DNA of 64,000 nucleotides from Nipponacmea schrenckii (GCA_030562195.1 JAUJPP010000005.1:7622826-7686825), one strand, 5' to 3'. Positions 24,854 to 37,382 are shown, numbered from the stretch's first letter. Program-made: numbers and translations. The notes: a model not told the origin generated them from the sequence alone.

Positions 24854-26262
24854 TGAGGTAAATTTTGTCAGAACAGCAATAAGAGCCACTTTCCCAGTGC
24901 AGAAGAAAATTGATCATGTGCAATAAGATAATTTTGTCTGGAATGTAGTATTAGGTCTGTCATGAAGCCAGTGGAATGCAGTGGACAGTGAGGTAAATTT
25001 TGTCTGGAAAGTAGTATTAGGTCTGTCATGAAGCCAGTGGAATGCAGTGGACAGTGAGGTAAATTTTGTCTGGAATGTAGTATTAGGTCTGTCATGAAGC
25101 CAGTGGAATGCAGTGGACAGTGAGGTAAATTTTGTCTGGAAAGTAGTATTAGGTCTGTCATGAAGCCAGTGGAATGCAGTGGACAGTGAGGTAAATTTTG
25201 TCTGGAAAGTAGTATTAGGTCTGTCATGAAGCCAGTGGAATGCAGTGGACAGTGAGGTAAATTTTGTCTGGAATGTAGTATTAGGTCTGTCATGAAGCCA
25301 GTGGAATGCAGTGGACAGTGAGGTAAATTTTGTCTGGAAAGTAGTATTAGGTCTGTCATGAAGCCAGTGGAATGCAGTGGACAGTGAGGTAAATTTTGTC
25401 TGGAAAGTAGTATTAGGTCTGTCATGAAGCCAGTGGAATGCAGTGGACAGTGAGGTAAATTTTGTCTGGAAAGTAGTATTAGGTCTGTCATGAAGCCAGT
25501 GGAATGCAGTGGACAGTGAGGTAAATTTTGTCTGGAATGTAGTATTAGGTCTGTCATGAAGCCAGTGGAATGCAGTGGACAGTGAGGTAAATTTTGTCTG
25601 GAATGTAGTATTAGGTCTGTCATGAAGCCAGTGGAATGCAGTGGACAGTGAGGTAAATTTTGTCTGGAATGTAGTATTAGGTCTGTCATGAAGCCAGTGG
25701 AATGCAGTGGACAGTGAGGTAAATTTTGTCTGGAATGTAGTATTAGGTCTGTCATGAAGCCAGTGGAATGCAGTGGACAGTGAGGTAAATTTTGTCTGGA
25801 ATGTAGTATTAGGTCTGTCATGAAGCCAGTGGAATGCAGTGGACAGTGAGGTAAATTTTGTCTGGAATGTAGTATTAGGTCTGTCATGAAGCCAGTGGAA
25901 TGCAGTGGACAGTGAGGTAAATTTTGTCTGGAATGTAGTATTAGGTCTGTCATGAAGCCAGTGGAATGCAGTGGACAGTGAGGTAAATTTTGTCTGGAAT
26001 GTAGTATTAGGTCTGTCTTGAAGCCAGTGGAATGCAGTGGACAGTGAGGTAAATTTTGTCTGGAATGTAGTATTAGGTCTGTCATGAAGCCAGTGGAATG
26101 CAGTGGACAGTGAGGTAAATTTTGTCTGGAATGTAGTATTAGGTCTGTCATGAAGCCAGTGGAATGCAGTGGACAGTGAGGTAAATTTTGAAATGACAGC
26201 AACATTAGACTATTGATATGGATACTAGAATGCAGTGTGCAATGAGGGAAATTTTGCAATTA
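24854..26262 (-). repeat. 66-bp satellite, ~20 copies, related to the family-2 3' end
   Basis: Exact 66-bp units with GAGGTAAATTTTGTCTGGAA, GTAGTATTAGGTCTGTC and GAAGCCAGTGGAATGCAGTG. The right-edge unit reads CAGTGTGCAATGAGGGAAAT, which is the end of SINE-like family 2. Because 66 bp is 22 codons, a 463-codon minus-strand frame runs through with an exact 22-residue repeat. It lacks non-repetitive coding sequence and is judged an artefact. An A/T variant after GTCTGGAA is mixed in the left half and fixed as T on the right. Confidence 0.95.
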
Positions 26263-27310
26263 TACATATATTAAATGCCAAGATATCTATGATATGCCCT
26301 TGCTTTTAGTACATGAGGACAATCCAGCCATTTTCTTCTTAAGCCGAACGTATGGCATGAAAGTTTTTTATTAGCTGACAAACTCAGACAAATCCTGCAG
26401 TTCAAATCATGTCAATGTAAGGTGTAAAACTCCATTTTATTTCAGCTCAAATTTTAAAAGTGCAGAGAACTTATTTCCAATTGAGTTTAAACATTCTTTT
26501 TACTTAAGCATTCAAAGTTTTGAATAAAAATATTTTATCGTGGTCATTGATTTAAGGATGCTTCAATAATTTTCTTGGAATGTACTTGACATAAAGAGAA
26601 TAAAACCTGCACTAAAGGAATATAAAACTTGTTCTAACTGTATGTCTTTTTAATAGTATAATCTCGCATCAGGTTCTCATACAATTAAATGAAAGAGTGC
26701 TTATTAAGGTATCAGAGTGTAAGTCACATACCCCTAAATATTTTATTTTCTAGTCCTTGGCCAAACCTCTTGGCATTGATCTTTCCTGGATTATCTGTAC
26801 TCATTTACAGCTGGGTGGACTGGAGTCAAGCCTAATTATCAGGCTTAATCATACTGACCAAGATTATCACCCACAAACACCATTCTTATACTTTACAAGT
26901 AAATGACATCATATTGTGATTATAAAAACAGCTTACAGCATTTCTAAGGTGTACATATTTCACTTTTTTTCAGCGATGATTTTTGATGAATATCAATTCT
27001 GCTTCATTGTGGATTGGAACTGATTTGAAAACTGACGATACAATTTATTTTCAAACGACTTTTTTGCATCGAAACGATAAAGAAAAGGCAACTAGTTTTA
27101 CCAAATTTTTCTTCGAATATTTCCTTTTTTCCCATTAAATAAGATTAATAAGTTTATTCATTGGAAAAATTTCTAAAAATAACAGAAAATTGTTTATAAA
27201 AGGTCTGGCTAGATTGATCTTAAAATACAATTTATCAATAAAATCAAACTATTTGTCTTCCATTGTTACAAGGTGATGTCATGCTTTAAACGCTAGTCCC
27301 AAATTCACTC
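26263..27310. other. AT-rich region with a SINE fragment
   Basis: No exon recognised. GGTGTAAAACTCCATTTTAT at about 26420 resembles the 58-bp satellite core as a lone relic. Confidence 0.5.
26751..26825 (-). mobile_element. SINE family 1 fragment
   Basis: TAGTCCTTGGCCAAACCTCT, TGGCATTGATCTTTCCTGG and CAGCTGGGTGGACTGGA match the family-1 body. Both the tail and the tRNA head are missing. Confidence 0.85.
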
Positions 27311-28640
27311 AACTTTATATATGTATCAAAAAACTTACAGAGATAGTAAGTTTTCTAACTTTATATATGTATCAAATAACTTACAGAGATAGTAAGTTTT
27401 CTAACTTTATATATGTATCAAAAAACTTACAGAGATAGTAAGTTTTCTAACTTTATATATGTATCAAATAACTTACAGAGATAGTAAGTTTTCTAACTTT
27501 ATATATGTATCAAATAACTTACAGAGATAGTAAGTTTTCTAACTTTATATATGTATCAAATAACTTACAGAGATAGTAAGTTTTCTAACTTTATATATGT
27601 ATCAAATAACTTACAGAGATAGTAAGTTTTCTAACTTTATATATGTATCAAAAACTTACAGAGATAGTAAGTTTTCTAACTTTATATATGTATCAAATAA
27701 CTTACAGAGATAGTAAAGAAGTTTTCTAACTTTATATATGTATCAAATAACTTACAGAGATAGTAAAGAAGTTTTCTAACTTTATATATGTATCAAAAAC
27801 TTACAGAGATAGTAAGTTTTCTAACTTTATATATGTATCAAATAACTTACAGAGATAGTAAGTTTTCTAACTTTATATATGTATCAAATAACTTACAGAG
27901 ATAGTAAGTTTTCTAACTTTATATATGTATAAATAACTTACAGAGATAGTAAGTTTCTAACTTTATAATGTATCAAAAACTTACAGAGATAGTAAGTTTT
28001 CTAACTTTATATATGTATCAAATAACTTACAGAGATAGTCAGTTTTCTAACTTTATATATGTATCAAATAACTTACAGAGATAGTAAAGAAGTTTTCTAA
28101 CTTTATGATATGTATAAATAAACTTACAGAAGATAGTAAGTTTTCTAACTTTATATATGTATCAAAAACTTATAAATTTTCTAACTTCATAATACAAATA
28201 ATTACAAGATAGTATTTTCTAACTTTAATAGAAAATATTCAAGTAGAAGTTTCAACATTATATAGATCAAAAACTTAAAAGTAAGTAAGTTTTTAATTTA
28301 AATGTATCAAATAATTACAGAGATGTAAGTTTTCTAACTTTATATATGTATCAAATAACTTACAGAGATAGTAAGTTTTCTAACTTTATATATGTATCAA
28401 ATAACTTACAGAGATAGTAAGTTTTCTAACTTTATACATGTATCAAATAACTTACAGAGATAGTAAGTTTTCTAACTTTATATATGTATCAAATAACTTA
28501 CAGAGATAGTAAGTTTTCTAACTTTATATATGTATCAAATAACTTACAGAGATAGTAAGTTTTCTAACTTTATATATGTATCAAATAACTTACAGAGATA
28601 GTAAGTTTTCTAACTTTATATATGTATCAAAAAACTTATT
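27311..28640 (+). repeat. 45-bp minisatellite, ~29 copies
   Basis: Units have AACTTACAGAGATAGTAAG and TTTTCTAACTTTATATATG followed by TATCAAAT. AACTTAC and GTAAGTT in each unit are a perfect 7-bp inverted repeat around a 7-bp loop. The units are very uniform except at about 27930-28320, which is full of short deletions. Some units carry a longer GTAAAGAAG variant. Confidence 0.96.
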
Positions 28641-28797
28641 TTCTAAACTTTTATGTATATCCAAAAACTAACAGAAATTGTAAAGAGGATTTCTATCTGT
28701 GCTTCTAATAAAACTAGCAAAATTTCACCAAAGTAGAAGTGTCCCTGATGAGTATACTAAGCTCAGAAAACCTTAAAATGTTCTTTAAGAATAAGAA

Positions 28798-29100
28798 TGA
28801 ATGAAAGATTGAACAAATGAATGAACAAATGAATAAATGAATGAATAAATGAATGAATAAATGAACAAATGAATGAACAAATGAATAAATGAATGAACAA
28901 ATGTTTGAATGAATGATTCAATGAATGAATGAAGGAACAAATGAATGAGTCAATGAATGAACAAATGAATGAACAAATAACTGAACGAATAAGTGAACAA
29001 ATGAATGAATAAATAAATGAATGAACAAATGAATGAACAAATAACTGAACGAATAAGTGAATGAATGAATGAATGAATGAATGAATGAATGAATGAAGCA
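28798..29100. repeat. (GAAT)n-derived microsatellite
   Basis: Long runs of GAAT tetramers with GAACAAAT and AAATGAAT variants, and a pure (GAAT) block at about 29060-29095. The 112-codon Phe/Ile/His/Ser frame on the minus strand is a repeat artefact. Confidence 0.95.
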
Positions 29101-29634
29101 ACTAATAAATACTATCTGAATAGTCCTGATAAAATCCCCTTATTCCACACTGTATTATATTGCTGGTCTCCAATTACATGTTAAAAAAAAGTAGAATGTA
29201 AAACTTCATTTCAGTTCCTAAACAGATATAAAAGTTAAATATCATTGTATAGTAAGTTGTAAATAGAGAAGGTAAATGAATTGAAGGGAGGTAACTGGAA
29301 CATGGTCATGTCAATCAATAAGAACCAAATAGCCAGTGTCAGTAGGCTAGCTGTATATTCTCATGTCTGTTTTTCACTTGCAGGAATCAGAAATGGTGCT
29401 CATTAACTTGTTATGTAATAGAGAAACTCTGTAATTTTATCCCACACTATCAAACATATTCCTCCTAGATTACTATTTCTGGTCAAATATATTTTAAAAT
29501 TTTGGTTAGTCATCTTCAGCAAATGATTAACTCAAATCATATCTAAGTTTCTTTTTAATTAAATTATATCACAGTTAAGCTAATTAGAAATAAATAGGAT
29601 GAAAAAAAATATATCATAAATTAGCCCTACTGAA
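29101..29634. other. AT-rich spacer
   Basis: No gene. GTAGAATGTAAAACTTCATT near 29191 is a lone relic of the 58-bp satellite core. Confidence 0.5.
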
Positions 29635-31636
29635 GTGTTTGTGAAGAAGGTATTTAGCTGAAACATTAGACAACAGGACAATAGTATATATTTTTAATTG
29701 TTTTCTCCTATTATAGGAATTTATGATATAATTTAATATAAAAATAAGTGTTTCTGAAGAAGGTATTTAGTTGAAACATTAGACAACAGGACAATAGTAT
29801 ATATTTTTAATTGTTTTCTCCTATTATAGGAATTTATGATATAATTTAATATAAAAATAAGTGTTTCTGAAGAAGGTATTTAGTTGAAACATTAGACAAC
29901 AGGACAATAGTATATATTTTTAATTGTTTTCTCCTATTATAGGAATTTATGATATAATTTAATATAAAAATAAGTGTTTCTGAAGAAGGTATTTAGCTGA
30001 AACATTAGACAACAGGACAATAGTATATATTTTTAATTGTTTTCTCCTATTATAGGAATTTATGATATAATTTAATATAAAAATAAGTGTTTGTGAAGAA
30101 GGTATTTAGCTGAAACATTAGACAACAGGACAATAGTATATATTTTTAATTGTTTTCTCCTGTTATAGGAATTTATGATATAATTTAATATAAAAATAAG
30201 TGTTTCTGAAGAAGGTATTTAGTTGAAACATTAGACAACAGGACAATAGTATATATTTTTAATTGTTTTCCCCTATTATAGGAATTTATGATATAATTTA
30301 ATATAAAAATAAGTGTTTCTGAAGAAGGTATTTAGCTGAAACATTAGACAACAGGATAATAGTATATATTTTTAATTGTTTTCCCCTATTATAGGAATTT
30401 ATGATATAATTTAATATAAAAATAAGTGTTTCTGAAGAAGGCATTTAGCTGAAACATTAGACAACAGGACAATAGTATATATTTTTAATTGTTTTCCCCT
30501 ATTATAGGAATTTATGATATAATTTAATATAAAAATAAGTGTTTCTGAAGAAGGTATTTAGCTGAAACATTAGACAACAGGACAATAGTATATATTTTTA
30601 ATTGTTTTCTCCTATTATAGGAATTTATGATATAATTTAATATAAAAATAAGTGTTTCTGAAGAAGGTATTTAGCTGAAACATTAGACAACAGGATAATA
30701 GTATATATTTTTAATTGTTTTCTCCTATTATAGGAATTTATGATATAATTTAATATAAAAATAAGTGTTTCTGAAGAAGTATTTAGTTGAAACATTAGAC
30801 AACAGGACAATAGTTATATTTTTAATTGTTTTCACTATTATAGGAATTTATGATATAATTTAATATAAAAATAAGTGTACTGAAGAAGTATTTAGTTGAA
30901 ACATTAGACAACAGGACAATATATATATTTTTAATTGTTTCCTATTATAGGAATTTATGATATAATTTAATATAAAAATAAGTGTTTCTGAAGAAAGTAT
31001 TTAGTGAAACATTAGACAACAGGACAATAGTATATATTTTTAATTGTTTTCTCCTATTATAGGAATTTATGATATAATTTAATATAAAAATAAGTGTTTC
31101 TGAAGAAGGTATTTAGTTGAAACATTAGACAACAGGACAATAGTATATATTTTTAATTGTTTTCTTCACTATTATAGGAATTTATGATATAATTTAATAT
31201 AAAAATAAGTGTTTCTGAAGAAGTATTTAGTGAAACATTAGACAACAGGAAATAGTATATATTTTTAATTATTTTCTCCTATTATAGGAATTTATGATAT
31301 AATTTAATATAAAAATAAGTGTTTCTGAAGAAGGTATTTAGCTGAACATTAGACAACAGGACAATAGTATATATTTTTAATTGTTTTCTCCTATTATAGG
31401 AATTTATGATATAATTTAATATAAAAATAAGTGTTTCTGAAGAAGGTATTTAGCTGAAACATTAGACAACAGGATAATAGTATATATTTTTAATTATTTT
31501 CTCCTATTATAGGAATTTATGATATAATTTAATATAAAAATAAGTGTTTCTGAAGAAGGTATTTAGCTGAAACATTAGACAACAGGACAATAGTATATAT
31601 TTTTAATTGTTTTCTCCTGTTATAGGAATTTATGAT
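29635..31636 (+). repeat. 113-bp satellite, array 2 (~17.7 copies)
   Basis: Same unit and orientation as 13.2-14.3 kb. It adds variants absent from array 1 (TTAGTTGAAAC for TTAGCTGAAAC; GGATAATAG for GGACAATAG). About 30770-31260 contains many single-base and short deletions while both flanks are clean. Confidence 0.97.
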
Positions 31637-32894
31637 GAGGTTAGAAGTTGTTTGATAGTAAATTGTGTACGGTAGAATTAAACCAAGTTAAATTATGTCA
31701 CAAAGACACCGACCATGTCAGTTAGATGTACACAATTTTTAAAATTTCAGTCAATTTTTTTACCATTTGAATCAATTTTAAAAATAAAGCATTTTTCTCT
31801 TTTCTTTGAAAAAAATTGATGAAACAAGCAAACCAACTTTTAAATTGGTTTGTGTTAATTTTCAGTATAAAAAAATTGTCAAGTATATCACAGTTTCAAA
31901 AATAAATTCGGGGATAAATTGATCTATATGGCACATCACCTTTAAAACTAATAGTTTGAAGAAGGAATAAAAAGAGTTTTGAATGAAGCAATATGATAAT
32001 ACAAAGACTCTATTAAGAATAATCAGGAAGAAAAGAAGAGATTTCTTCTTCATTCTAGCTTCAGAGTTCAAGAAAATTAGATTACAGCAATGGTATAGTT
32101 GCATTGCTGCAAATGAAATGAGGACTAATTTGCGAGGAAAAAAGTGAACTCTCTATGGAATGAGTTAGGAACACTCTAATACATCTTGCAGTTCAACAAC
32201 AACATTATGTGTCATTTGTAGAAATACTAAGAGAAGATATTTTGCGTAGGTCGTGCAAACCTTTCAGATCTGAGATCTATCAGTAGAAAACTAGCGTTGG
32301 TTAATAAATGGTGAAAAATACAGCGAGAAATTATAACCCCAAGTTGTATAACTCTACTAACATCATCCAAATTGGCCTAGTTTAAAAACTAAAAAATTCT
32401 ATTTTATTCATTGACATATAGTATTTAAAATGAAATATCCATCCCTAACAATCTAATAAATAGAATGAAATAAAACTAATTTGAAATAGAAAATCACGTT
32501 GATAAAATACTCAAATTTTAAAAAAAGGGCACTCATTTATAATGCAGTCCTTTGACACAGAATAGTATATTGGACTTATAGAAATTAATTTCAGAGGTAA
32601 ATAATCTAAAAGATAATATTTATAATAATAGTGGTAAAACTTCTTTCATATTAATTCAAATTACATTTTTATAAAGATCAACTTTCATTGATAATTCCCT
32701 AATTAAGGCTGATATTTTTTTGAACTTCTGAATAAAGGATTGGTCCAATATCAACTCCTCACTTGGTAAGAATCCACAAAAATAATATCTGATCCAGGGC
32801 CAGTGCTTTTATGAAGGTCTAATCACTGAACCTAAACTCCAATTTCTCTTTTTTTTCATTTTTGACTTATGGCAAGAATTCACGTTCATTAGTT
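31637..32894. other. AT-rich region without a gene
   Basis: The 80-codon minus frame at 31862-32104 is hydrophobic low-complexity and unsupported. A GTGAACTCTCT motif is at about 32143. Confidence 0.5.
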
Positions 32895-32992
32895 TTAAAT
32901 GCAGTCTGAGATTAGAATTTGTGACCACCATTTATGTGACATCATATAACAATTCCAATACTCTAACTGATTGAACTACAGCCCATCTCCCT
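32895..32992 (-). mobile_element. tRNA-derived SINE head (isolated)
   Basis: On the minus strand GGGCTGTAGTTCAATCAGTT plus AGAGTA looks like a tRNA 5' half with A box, and AATTCTAATCTC about 45 nt on is B-box-like. It matches the heads of the SINEs at 37.1 and 57.0 kb, but no SINE body follows at the expected place. Confidence 0.6.
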
Positions 32993-33096
32993 TTTTACCT
33001 TAATAGTTTAACATCACAGATAACAATCAGGAATAGTAAAAATTTCTTTTTTTTTAAATATGATGGTGTCACACTTGATTAGAAGTTGTAACGAAG

Positions 33097-34076
33097 GTAT
33101 TATTATATCTTGTATCTAACTGTATTATTATTAATATCTTGTATCTAACTGTATTATTATTATATCTTGTATCTAACTGTATTATTATTATATCTTGTAT
33201 CTAACTGTATTATTATTATATCTTGTATCTAACTGTATTATTATTATATCTTGTATCTAACTGTATTATTATTATATCTTGTATCTAACTGTATTATTAT
33301 TATATCTTGTATCTAACTGTATTATTATTATATCTTGTATCTAACTGTATTATTATTATATCTTGTATCTAACTGTATTATTATTATATCTTGTATCTAA
33401 CTGTATTATTATTATTATACTTGTATCTAACCGTATTATTATTATATCTTGTATCTAACCGTATTATTATTATATCTTGTATCTAACGTATTATTATTAT
33501 ATCTTGTATCTAACTGTATTATTATTATATCTTGTATCTAACCGTATTATTATTATATCTTGTATCTAACTGTATTATTATTATATCTTGTATCTAACCG
33601 TATTATTATTATATCTTGTATCTAACTGTATTATTTTTTGTTTATTAATATCTTGTATCTAACCGTATTATTATTATATCTTGTATCTAACTGTATTATT
33701 ATTATATCTTGTATCTAACTGTATTATTATTATATCTTGTATCTAACTGTATTATTATTATATCTTGTATCTAACTGTATTATTATTATATCTTGTATCT
33801 AACTGTATTATTATTATATCTTGTATCTAACTGTATTATTATTATATCTTGTATCTAACTGTATTATTATTATATCTTGTATCTAACTGTATTATTATTA
33901 TATCTTGTATCTAACTGTATTATTATTATATCTTGTATCTAACTGTATTATTATTATATCTTGTATCTAACTGTATTATTATTATATCTTGTATCTAACT
34001 GTATTATTATTATATCTTGTATCTAACTGTATTATTATTATATCTTGTATCTAACTGTATTATTATCATATCTTGT
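33097..34076 (+). repeat. 25-bp minisatellite, ~39 copies
   Basis: Unit ATTATTATATCTTGTATCTA plus ACTGT. An ACCGT variant is interspersed between 33430 and 33670. A disturbed stretch at about 33625-33650 has a T-rich insertion. High uniformity otherwise. Confidence 0.97.
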
Positions 34077-34534
34077 AAGTTAAGTTTAGATAACTTCCAT
34101 TTTAAATATATCTATCATAATTAGCTCAGCTTAATTAGTTGGAATTCCTTTCTACATTCTACATTATAGCATAGTTCAATCAACATTGCTTTACTATGAG
34201 ACCCAGTTTTCCCTGTGGTGTTCTAATAGTCATTGGGGGAGAGGAACGAGTAAGGGGCCATAGTGTCAAGAGGATGTAGTTGGGGGTTGTGGGGTCACAG
34301 GCCATAAGTCATCTCTGCATCCAACACCTATCAATGGTTAGCGCTAATCCAGGAAAGATCAATGCCAAGAGGTTTGGCAAGGACTAGTGTCATGTTCCAT
34401 AAAAAGAATTTGTCCTTTGTTCAGATGTTACCTTGAGGAGTAACATACTTATAATAAAAGTGATGGTAAGATATTTTTTGTAAAACTGGGCTCAGATTTG
34501 AAATAAGCCTAAGTTTTTAAAATATTCGAGCATT
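34077..34534. other. Spacer with a GC-richer patch
   Basis: 34230-34330 is unusually G-rich for the region (TTGGGGGTTGTGGGGTCAC). No open exon with splice sites was found in it. Confidence 0.45.
34345..34386 (+). mobile_element. SINE family 1 fragment, opposite orientation
   Basis: AATCCAGGAAAGATCAATGC then CAAGAGGTTTGGCAAGGAC is the family-1 body in plus orientation; other copies here are on the minus strand. Confidence 0.75.
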
Positions 34535-35105
34535 AACACATCATTCGTTTATTCATTCATCTATTAATCATTCATTCATCTATTGATCATTCATTCATCT
34601 ATTGATCATTCATTCATCTATTGATCATTCATTCATCTATTGATCATTCATTCATCTATTGATCATTCATTCATCTATTGATCATTCATTCATCTATTGA
34701 TCATTCATTCATCTATTGATCATTCATTCATCTATTGATCATTCATTCATCTATTGATCTTTTATCATGATCATTCATTCCTATTGATCAATTCATCTCA
34801 TTCATACTTGATCATTCATCCATCTATTGATCATTCATTCATCTATTGATCATTCATCCATCTATTGATCATTCATTCATTTTTCTTTTAGGTCAATTCA
34901 TTCATTCCTTCAATTATCTATGTAACGGATCATTCATTCATCTTCTTGATCATTCATTCATTCATTCATCTTTCTGATCATTCATTCATTCATTCATTCA
35001 TCTTTTTGATCATTCATTCATTCATTCATTCATTTCATTCATTCATTATCTTTTTGATCATTCATTTTTCTTTTAGATCAATCCTTCATTCATTTTTCTT
35101 TTAGC
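34535..35105 (+). repeat. 19-bp minisatellite (GATCATTCATTCATCTATT) and CATT repeats
   Basis: Regular 19-bp units until about 34755, then irregular units with insertions, then blocks of pure (CATT). The unit is itself a (CATT) microsatellite interrupted by CTATTGAT. Confidence 0.93.
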
Positions 35106-35875
35106 TTCAAACCCTGGAATCTAATGACATCAACCAATCTATAATTAACTTCCAGGCTTTCCTTACGACAGAAGTTGAACAAATTTGGTAAAAAAAATGA
35201 CCAAAATACTTGATCAAAAATTCCAAATTTGTGTGAAACGTTGAAAATGTGCACGATAGTATTATTCATGAGATGGTTTAAAAAACGTGAGTTTTCAAGA
35301 AATACAATACAGATTCTTTGTGAACTTTCCGAGAAGTAATTATTTGCACATTTCTAACATCCCAACAGTCGCGTTATAAAACTACCAATTTTTAGCCAAT
35401 GGCACCACAATGGGTGATAAATCCTTTTTAAAATTTAAAAAACAGGATAATAATTACGTTTAACTTATGGAAACAAGGAAATTACATGCCGTGGTGTTGA
35501 TCTCCGAGGATTTGAAATCTTAAATACAGCGCATACACAGCGAATGTAAATTTTCACGTCCCCGTGGACTCTCCTAATGACTACATAATGTCAATGTGAG
35601 GTGCTAAATTTTTGTTAATGTCCACAAAGACCAAAAAACTGAAGCGTTACAAATTCAAGAAGTTTGAATTGCGAAAATTGATTTTACATTGGATCTGACG
35701 TTAAAGAGATGATGAAGGCCTCGTGGGGATTGGAATGATATCTCATTTATAATAATTAAAGAATTAAAATTAAATTGTTATATAATAAGATATACTACCA
35801 TCTTGACTAATCAAATATCATCTTTCTCTTCTCATATATTTACAATGGTAACTTTACTAGTATTATTACAAATTA
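35106..35875. other. Unique AT-rich sequence
   Basis: No exon recognised. CCGTGGACTCTCC motif at about 35563 and GTCAATGTGAGGTGCTAAAT at about 35589, the latter a possible relic of the 58-bp core. Confidence 0.5.
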
Positions 35876-36168
35876 TTACATTAACCAAAATCCAAGTAAA
35901 TGATACAATTTATTACATTAAGCCAAATAAACTCCAAGTAAATAATAAAATTTATTACATTAAGCCAAATAAACTCCAAGTAAATAATAAAATTTATTAC
36001 AATAAGCCAAATAAACTCCACGTATATAATAAAATTTATTACATTAAGCCAAATAAACTCCATAAATAATAATTTATTACAAATAAACTCCAAGTAATAA
36101 TAAAATTTATTACATTAGCCAAATAAACTCCAAGTATATAATAAAATTTATTACATTAAGCCAAATAA
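35876..36168 (+). repeat. 42-bp minisatellite, ~7 copies
   Basis: Unit has AAATTTATTACATTAAGCC and AAATAAACTCCAAGTAAAT. The period is a multiple of three, so both strands have frames of 70-88 codons that are artefacts. The last units are shortened. Confidence 0.93.
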
Positions 36169-36242
36169 AAAAAATGTCCACATTCCATTTAAAAGCCAAT
36201 TTCCAGAAATGCTCTAATTCTTGGTCAAGTTTTAGCAATAGG

Positions 36243-36405
36243 TTCAGTGTGCAGTGAAGGAAATATTAGCCTTTCTTTTCATGATTTCCAACTGTCAAGG
36301 GATCTTTACATACATACACAGCCTGTAGCACATGGAGCCTCGGTTTATTGTTCCCATCTGAACAACTAGACACTTTTCCATGACAGTCCGTCCGACCTGC
36401 CTCAC
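36243..36405 (-). mobile_element. SINE-like element, family 2
   Basis: In minus orientation it carries TGCAGTG-AAGGAAAT (3' end), AACTGTCAAGGGATCTTTAC, CAGCCTGTAGCACATGG-GCC, TCGGTTTATTGTTCCCATC and the GACAGTCCGTCCGACCTG region. No tRNA head is visible beyond it. Confidence 0.75.
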
Positions 36406-37082
36406 GGATACTCTCTAATTAAATCCTAAATAAAAGACACCAACCATAAAACTTGAAGCTAATTCGTGCACTGATTTAGAGAGCCCACAATAAAATGATC
36501 ACCTAATGCATATTTAATATTTTAACGACATTTTCACAAAATTATGCGTTATTTTTCTAAACATGCATTTTATCATGTATCTTGAGAATAACACAAGATA
36601 ATTAAAACCTAACAAAATTACCAATTATAAAACGAAAATGTGAAAATGACAAAATTTTTGAAACCGAAATCCTTCAATTGTATTTTTTAAAACTTCGGTA
36701 ATATTACCTGGGATCAATTAAAAATCAATCAACATTGTCAAAACATGTTATTGTACCTCATCAAATTTTAAATCAACTTCAAATTATTTTTCTTTTGTTC
36801 CATTCTTGGTTTAAATGACAACAACACAGGTCCTTATCAAATTAAAACGGCAAATTTCATCTGTTTTTTTCCGTTTAATTTTATTAAGATATGTACTAAT
36901 GCATATTTTATTGATTTTAATTCGATTAAACATTGTGTTGTCTATTTAAAACAAAATGCACCTGAAAAAATTTTAAAATTTTGATGCAATTGAAATGCAA
37001 TTTGAAATATCTCAACGGAGAGGTTTGAAGATCATCAAAAATATATTTGTTCTGGCACAAATTTTTTACGTAATAATGCGAG
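36406..37082. other. AT-rich region without a gene
   Basis: Long A/T runs; no exon recognised. Confidence 0.5.
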
Positions 37083-37382
37083 AAAGAAATAAAGAAACAA
37101 CTATATTTTACAAGGATAACAACTTAAGTTCACAAGTCCGCTGTGACAGGGATCCTTTCTACCCGCTGGTCCTTGGCCAAACCTCTTGGCATTGATCTTT
37201 CCTGGATTATCCGTACCCATTTACAGCTGGGTGGACTGGAATTATGAATGAAGATAACTTTCATCGAACTTTCATACATCGATTGAGATTAGAACTCACG
37301 TCTGTCATTTTCAACGTATCCAAGAAAATGACGTCATAACGTAATAAACCAACACTCTAACCGCCGTGCTTTAGAACCCCAC
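37083..37382 (-). mobile_element. tRNA-derived SINE, family 1, near full-length
   Basis: On the minus strand it starts with a tRNA-like head: GCACGGCGGTTAGAGTGTTG (A-box region, about 37351-37368) and GAGTTCTAATCTC (B-box-like, 37285-37297). A body follows with CCACCCAGCTGTAAATGGGT, AAAGATCAATGCCAAGAGG and GTAGAAAGGATCCC, and it ends at a T-rich tail near 37083. SINEs of this type are transcribed by RNA polymerase III and mobilised by LINE enzymes in trans. The ACCCAGCTGTAAATGGGT core resembles conserved central domains known from invertebrate SINEs; the exact family needs a database search. Confidence 0.8.

Noticed and set aside
24623..24856. 77-codon Lys-rich plus frame
   Set aside because: No family recognised, its end falls into the satellite edge, and composition matches local AT-rich DNA.
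24868..26259. 463-codon minus-strand open frame with a 22-residue repeat
   Set aside because: The frame exists because the satellite period (66 bp) is a multiple of three and the unit has no stop in that frame. Units are near-identical at the DNA level, and it has no unique domain, promoter or splice context.
28763..29101. Phe/Ile/His/Ser-rich protein
   Set aside because: Translation of a (GAAT) microsatellite; the same type of frame appears at 42020-42475.
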